NCBI GenBank assembly: GCA_963824595.1
Contig: CAWGPY010000008.1
Span: forward strand, 1 to 64,000
DNA length: 64,000 nucleotides
Direction: 5' to 3'
From: Cybelea sp963824595
GTDB lineage: Bacteria; Vulcanimicrobiota; Vulcanimicrobiia; Vulcanimicrobiales; Vulcanimicrobiaceae
Shown: positions 60,920 through 64,000 of the stretch, in pieces
How the letters are laid out: each line of letters starts with the position of its first letter
Numbering within the stretch: position 1 is the stretch's first letter
Notes under the pieces: generated by a model
The model's database searches: none
Seen by the model: only the letters and a program-made list of their open reading frames with translations
Told to the model about the DNA's origin: nothing
Position numbers and translations under genes: made by a program

Positions 60920-61915
60920 CTAGCCGCCGATCTCGGAGAACGCGCGCATCCGCGACGACGTCTCCCCGAGACGGAGATGATGGCGCTCGGGTTTGATGAG
61001 CATGGCGGAGCGCATCATCTCCGCCAGCGCCCGGGTTCCCGCCCCCGCCCGCAGCGGCGAGCGCAGATCCAGCGCGTGGTCGCCGAACAGGCAGAGCCGC
61101 AAGCGGCCGTCCGCCGTTAGGCGCACGCGGTTGCAGCGTTCGCAGTAATCGTGCGACAGCGGACTGATGACCCCGATCGCGCCCGGCGCGCCCGGAAACG
61201 AAAAGTAGCGCGCGGGCCCGTTGCCGGCCGGACCGGGCTCCGGGCGCAGGTCGCCGATCGCCGCCAGCCGCTGCAGGATCTCGTCCGACGATACGTACGC
61301 GTCGCGTTGCAGCCCGACGTTCTCGTGCACGGGCATGACCTCGATGAAGCGCACGAAGATCGGCAGCTCGCGCGTGAGCGCCGCGAAATCCGCGAGCTCG
61401 TCGTCGTTCTGCCCGCGCATGACCACGCAGTTGAGTTTCAGCGGAGCCAGTCCGGCGCGAACGGCCGCTTCGATTCCGCGCAACACCGCATCGAGCCCCG
61501 GCCGGCGCGCGATTGCTTCGAAGCGATCGGCGCGCAGGGTATCGAGCGAAAAGTTGATGCGGCGCAAACCCGCCGCGACGAGACCGGCGAGCTGGGCTTC
61601 CAGCAACAGGCCGTTCGTCGAGAGCGATACGTCCTCGACGCCCGGGACGGCGGCGATCGCCGCCACCAGGCGGTCGAGATCGCGGCGCAGGAGCGGCTCG
61701 CCGCCCGTCAGTCGCACGCTCGCAACGCCCACGGTCGCCGCGGCGCGCACGATCTCGGCGATCTCCTCGTAGCTCAGGATCTCCTCGCGCCGGAGCCACG
61801 GCAGGCCCTCGGCGGGCATGCAGTACACGCAGCGAAGGTTGCACTTGTCGGTGACGGAGACGCGCAGGTACGTGATGGCGCGCCGGAAGCCGTCGATCAG
61901 CGATACCGCGGTCAC
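60920..61915 (-). CDS. moaA: GTP 3',8-cyclase (molybdenum cofactor synthesis)
   Basis: Radical-SAM enzyme for the first step of molybdopterin synthesis. 331 residues; SAM cluster Cys25-x3-Cys29-x2-Cys32 in VTDKCNLRCVYCMP, VRLTGGEPLLRRDL, and a second cluster in YCERCNRVRLTADGRLRLCLFG (part CERCNRVRLTADG). It ends EIGG, the Gly-Gly tail needed for activity. GTG overlaps the upstream stop. No other mo- genes in the window. Confidence 0.95.
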   Translation of the reverse strand: MTAVSLIDGFRRAITYLRVSVTDKCNLRCVYCMPAEGLPWLRREEILSYEEIAEIVRAAATVGVASVRLTGGEPLLRRDLDRLVAAIAAVPGVEDVSLSTNGLLLEAQLAGLVAAGLRRINFSLDTLRADRFEAIARRPGLDAVLRGIEAAVRAGLAPLKLNCVVMRGQNDDELADFAALTRELPIFVRFIEVMPVHENVGLQRDAYVSSDEILQRLAAIGDLRPEPGPAGNGPARYFSFPGAPGAIGVISPLSHDYCERCNRVRLTADGRLRLCLFGDHALDLRSPLRAGAGTRALAEMMRSAMLIKPERHHLRLGETSSRMRAFSEIGG

Positions 61916-62493
61916 GGACCGTCCCCGAAAACGCCGTCGGGCAGCGTTGGATTGATTTTGTAGCCGGCGAGCGCCGTGGTGACGTCCGCGACGTACCCCG
62001 GCTCCTCAACGCGACCGGTCTGAGCCTGGACGACGTAGTTGCCGCCCACGCGTCCGTAGCGATTGTTCATCTCAGCGTAGCCGCCGTTACGATAATGCCA
62101 TTGCATCGAGGTGACCGTCGCGGTCTTGTCGTCGGCCGTGGCGTCGACCTCGGAGACGTTGCCCCCCTTGCGCGGGACCAGCCGAAAGCGCGTCGCGCCC
62201 CCGTCGTCGGAGAGGGTCGTGACCTCGTACCTCTCGCGCCAGACCGACGGGCCGTCGATGTGCGCGTAGAGCTTGTCGAACTGCTGCGCCATCATCGGCA
62301 CGCCGCTGGTGAAGACGACCTTGTTCTTGTCGGGAGACTTGTAGTAGTACGTCCCCTCCAGGTCGGCCGACAGAAACGGAAACGACTTCATGGTGACGTG
62401 GGCGCGGATCGTCGCCGTAAAGGCGTGCAAATCCGGATTGACGGCGGCCATGCGCTCGAGCAGCGCCGCGGTTGCGGCGGCGAGGAGAATCAC
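61912..62493 (-). CDS. LolA-like outer-membrane lipoprotein-sorting/DUF2092-type protein
   Basis: Secreted protein of 193 residues beginning with a short hydrophobic signal (VILLAAATAALL). The beta-rich body, FTATIRAHVTMKSFPFLSADLEGTYYYKSPDKNKVVFTSG (key part LEGTYYYKSPDKNKVVF), is like LolA/LolB-fold proteins that bind acyl chains. Exact role not clear. GTG 62493 overlaps the queG stop; its stop overlaps moaA (GTGA). Confidence 0.62.
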   Translation of the reverse strand: MILLAAATAALLERMAAVNPDLHAFTATIRAHVTMKSFPFLSADLEGTYYYKSPDKNKVVFTSGVPMMAQQFDKLYAHIDGPSVWRERYEVTTLSDDGGATRFRLVPRKGGNVSEVDATADDKTATVTSMQWHYRNGGYAEMNNRYGRVGGNYVVQAQTGRVEEPGYVADVTTALAGYKINPTLPDGVFGDGP

Positions 62494-63620
62494 GAGAACG
62501 GTTCCAACGCGGAGAGTATCTCGGCCCGGACGCCGGGGTTCCTCTCGACGCAAGCGCGTTCGCGGAGAAACGCGACGGCGCGAGGCGAGCCGATGCGCGC
62601 GAGGGCCCACGCCGCATGTCCGCGCACGACCGGATGCGGGTCGCCGCAGAGGGCGTCGCTCAGCTCCCCGACCGTGCTGCGGTCCAACGCGTTGCCGAGG
62701 GCGATGGCGGCGTTGCGGCGCAGCACCGCGGCGCCGCGCCAACCCATGGCCGTGTCGCGATAACGCCGCTTGAACTCTCCGCTCCGCAGCCGCAACAGCT
62801 CGATCAGGAGCGGACGCGCGGCGCGCGCATCGCGCGGCGCCCATTCGGGCGCGGCGCGGGCGGCCGCAGCCGTCGGCGGGCAGACCAGCTGGCAGATGTC
62901 GCACCCCCACACCCATTCGCCCATCAGCGGACGCATCGCCGACGGAATCGCACCGCTGCGCTGCGTCAGGTCCGAGATGCAGCGATTGGCGTCGATCGTG
63001 TAATCCCCGCGAAGCGCGCGCGTCGGACACGCGCGCACGCACCGGTCGCACGCGCCGCACGTCTTTCGCAGGGGCGCGTCGGGCGGAAGCTCGAGCGACG
63101 TCACGATCTCACCGAGAAAGACGAACGATCCCAACGACGGGGCGATGAGGTTCGTGTGCTTGCCGACCCACCCCAATCCGGCTCGAGCCGCAAACGCCCG
63201 CTCGGCCAGCGGTCGCGTATCGCACGCGATCGCGGTGACGGGCGCGCCGGCGGCGCCGTCGATCTCGGCGGCGACCGCGCCCAGCAGACTGCGCAGCCGC
63301 GCGTGATAATCCGCCGACCACGCGTAGTTGGAAACCCGCCCGGTCATCGGGGCGGCGGGCGGCGGCGGGGTCGCATACGGGACCGCGATGCAGACGACGC
63401 TCCGCGCGCCGCGCAGCACCGAACCCGGATCGCACGCGCGCCGCGCGTACTCCGCGTCGTACGCCCACGCGGCCAGGTCGTGGCGCTCGAAGGCCGCCTG
63501 CATGCGGCGGCGCGACCGCGCGTCGGCCTTCGCCGGCGCGACGCGCACGGCGCCGGCGCCGAGCCGCAGCGCCGTGCGGATCGCCCGTTCCTTGATCGTG
63601 CCGGGTGCGGTCGTCGTCAT
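62490..63620 (-). CDS. queG: Epoxyqueuosine reductase
   Basis: Cobalamin-dependent Fe-S enzyme for the last step of queuosine in tRNA. 376 residues: RARAGLGWVGKHTNLI, FVFLGEIVTSLELP, two 4Fe-4S motifs (CGACDRCVRACPTRAL and CDICQLVCP), the CISDLTQRSG segment and a C-terminal HEAT-like part (RHN-type repeats RRNAAIALGNAL, HPVVRGHAAWALARIG). ATG overlaps the aldo/keto reductase stop (ATGA). It requires cobalamin, which fits the PduO adenosyltransferase only loosely. Confidence 0.93.
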   Translation of the reverse strand: MTTTAPGTIKERAIRTALRLGAGAVRVAPAKADARSRRRMQAAFERHDLAAWAYDAEYARRACDPGSVLRGARSVVCIAVPYATPPPPAAPMTGRVSNYAWSADYHARLRSLLGAVAAEIDGAAGAPVTAIACDTRPLAERAFAARAGLGWVGKHTNLIAPSLGSFVFLGEIVTSLELPPDAPLRKTCGACDRCVRACPTRALRGDYTIDANRCISDLTQRSGAIPSAMRPLMGEWVWGCDICQLVCPPTAAAARAAPEWAPRDARAARPLLIELLRLRSGEFKRRYRDTAMGWRGAAVLRRNAAIALGNALDRSTVGELSDALCGDPHPVVRGHAAWALARIGSPRAVAFLRERACVERNPGVRAEILSALEPFS

Positions 63621-64000
63621 AGCGTCGCCAGCGGGCGTGCGTCGCCGCGCGGAAACGCCGCGTCGATGGCGGCGACGTCGGCATCGTCGAGCAGCAGCGC
63701 TCCCGCCGCCGCGTTCTCTTCGACGTGCTCGACGCCGGCGGCTTTCGGAATGGCGAACAGGCCGGTTCCCCGCGTCAGGAACGCGAGCGCAACCTGGCGC
63801 GCGCTCGCTCCGTGCTTGCGCGCGACGCTCTCCAGCGTGCGCCGCCCGCGCTCGTCGCGCAGGAAGCTCCCGCGCCCGAACGGCGTGTACGCCACGACGG
63901 CGATGCGGTGCGATCGAGCGGCCTGCAGCAGGCGGTGCTCGATTCCGCGCTCGCCGAGGTGGTAGAGCACCTGATTGCACGCGAGCGGGACTCGCCGCAG
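63617..64000 (-). CDS. Aldo/keto reductase, C-terminal part (runs off right edge)
   Basis: The last 127 residues of an NADPH-dependent oxidoreductase; the gene continues beyond 64000. Visible family motifs are ACNQVLYHLGERGIE, VVAYTPFGRG, ARQVALAFL and AIPKAAGVEHVEENAAA (NADPH-binding), which place it in the prostaglandin F synthase/2,5-diketogluconate reductase group. Substrate unknown. It is translationally coupled to queG. Confidence 0.88.
   Translation of the reverse strand: MRRVPLACNQVLYHLGERGIEHRLLQAARSHRIAVVAYTPFGRGSFLRDERGRRTLESVARKHGASARQVALAFLTRGTGLFAIPKAAGVEHVEENAAAGALLLDDADVAAIDAAFPRGDARPLATL

Overview
The window is 64 kb of GC-rich bacterial chromosome, densely coded on both strands. 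It carries one complete rRNA operon and almost entirely housekeeping genes. The 16S and 23S sequences are clearly bacterial, with a CCTCC anti-Shine-Dalgarno end on the 16S. I cannot place the organism to phylum by eye. The gene mix (archaeal/eukaryal-type ProRS, PPi-type phosphofructokinase, csrA ahead of sulfate activation, DXP-pathway isoprenoid genes) and the GC content would suit an uncultured lineage such as Eremiobacterota (WPS-2), but that is a guess to be tested with the 16S.

Layout. 1-9.4 kb: 5' part of dnaE, a VOC protein, a DmpA-type aminopeptidase, PEP carboxykinase, a Spy-like secreted protein, a sorbosone-dehydrogenase-like lipoprotein coupled to a PPi-type phosphofructokinase, and a bicupin coupled to a TPR protein. 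9.4-15.4 kb: rRNA operon on the minus strand (16S-23S-5S) with a TTGACA-17-TATGAT promoter, RNase III-type processing stems around 16S and 23S, a terminator, no tRNA in the spacer, and a 304-nt group I intron inside the 23S gene. 15.4-20 kb: VOC protein, P5C dehydrogenase, small membrane protein, trpC and a DUF1565-like secreted protein. 20-23.6 kb: a coupled three-gene operon of LuxC-type acyl-CoA reductase, class III aminotransferase and Gfo/Idh oxidoreductase. 23.6-29.6 kb (minus): glpX, a flavin disulfide reductase, a nitrilase, NAD synthetase, a siroheme-synthase-like dehydrogenase and cinA. 29.6-33.2 kb (plus): two membrane glycosyltransferases around a GtrA protein. 33.1-38.7 kb (minus): DUF4239 protein, TPR lipoprotein, Amj lipid II flippase, M16 protease, secreted protein, proS. 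38.8-41 kb (plus): PduO adenosyltransferase and an APC permease. 41.15-41.35 kb: an inverted-repeat element. 41.3-49.8 kb (minus): the operon rpsB-tsf-pyrH-frr-(small ORF)-uppS-cdsA-dxr-rseP-ispG-stalk protein, with its own promoter. 49.9-51.8 kb: rmlB and rmlA. 51.8-55.4 kb (minus): csrA-cysD-cysNC-tauE. 55.5-64 kb: VOC protein, ABC exporter, B-box/DUF4870 protein, photolyase, and a minus-strand run aldo/keto reductase-queG-lolA-like-moaA-ECF sigma-anti-sigma.

The genes work mainly in central carbon flux (pckA, PPi-PFK, glpX), cell-envelope precursor supply (uppS, cdsA, dxr, ispG, amj, rmlAB, glycosyltransferases), translation (rRNA, rpsB, tsf, frr, proS, queG), cofactors (nadE, moaA, PduO, siroheme) and sulfate activation. 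Neighbours are very often coupled by 4-nt stop/start overlaps (ATGA, GTGA, TTGA).

The most unusual items are the group I intron in the 23S peptidyl-transferase domain, the 0.2-kb inverted-repeat element with flanking 8-bp repeats next to the stalk gene, the acyl-CoA reductase/aminotransferase/oxidoreductase operon, and an anti-sigma factor that appears to end in a TonB-C-like domain.
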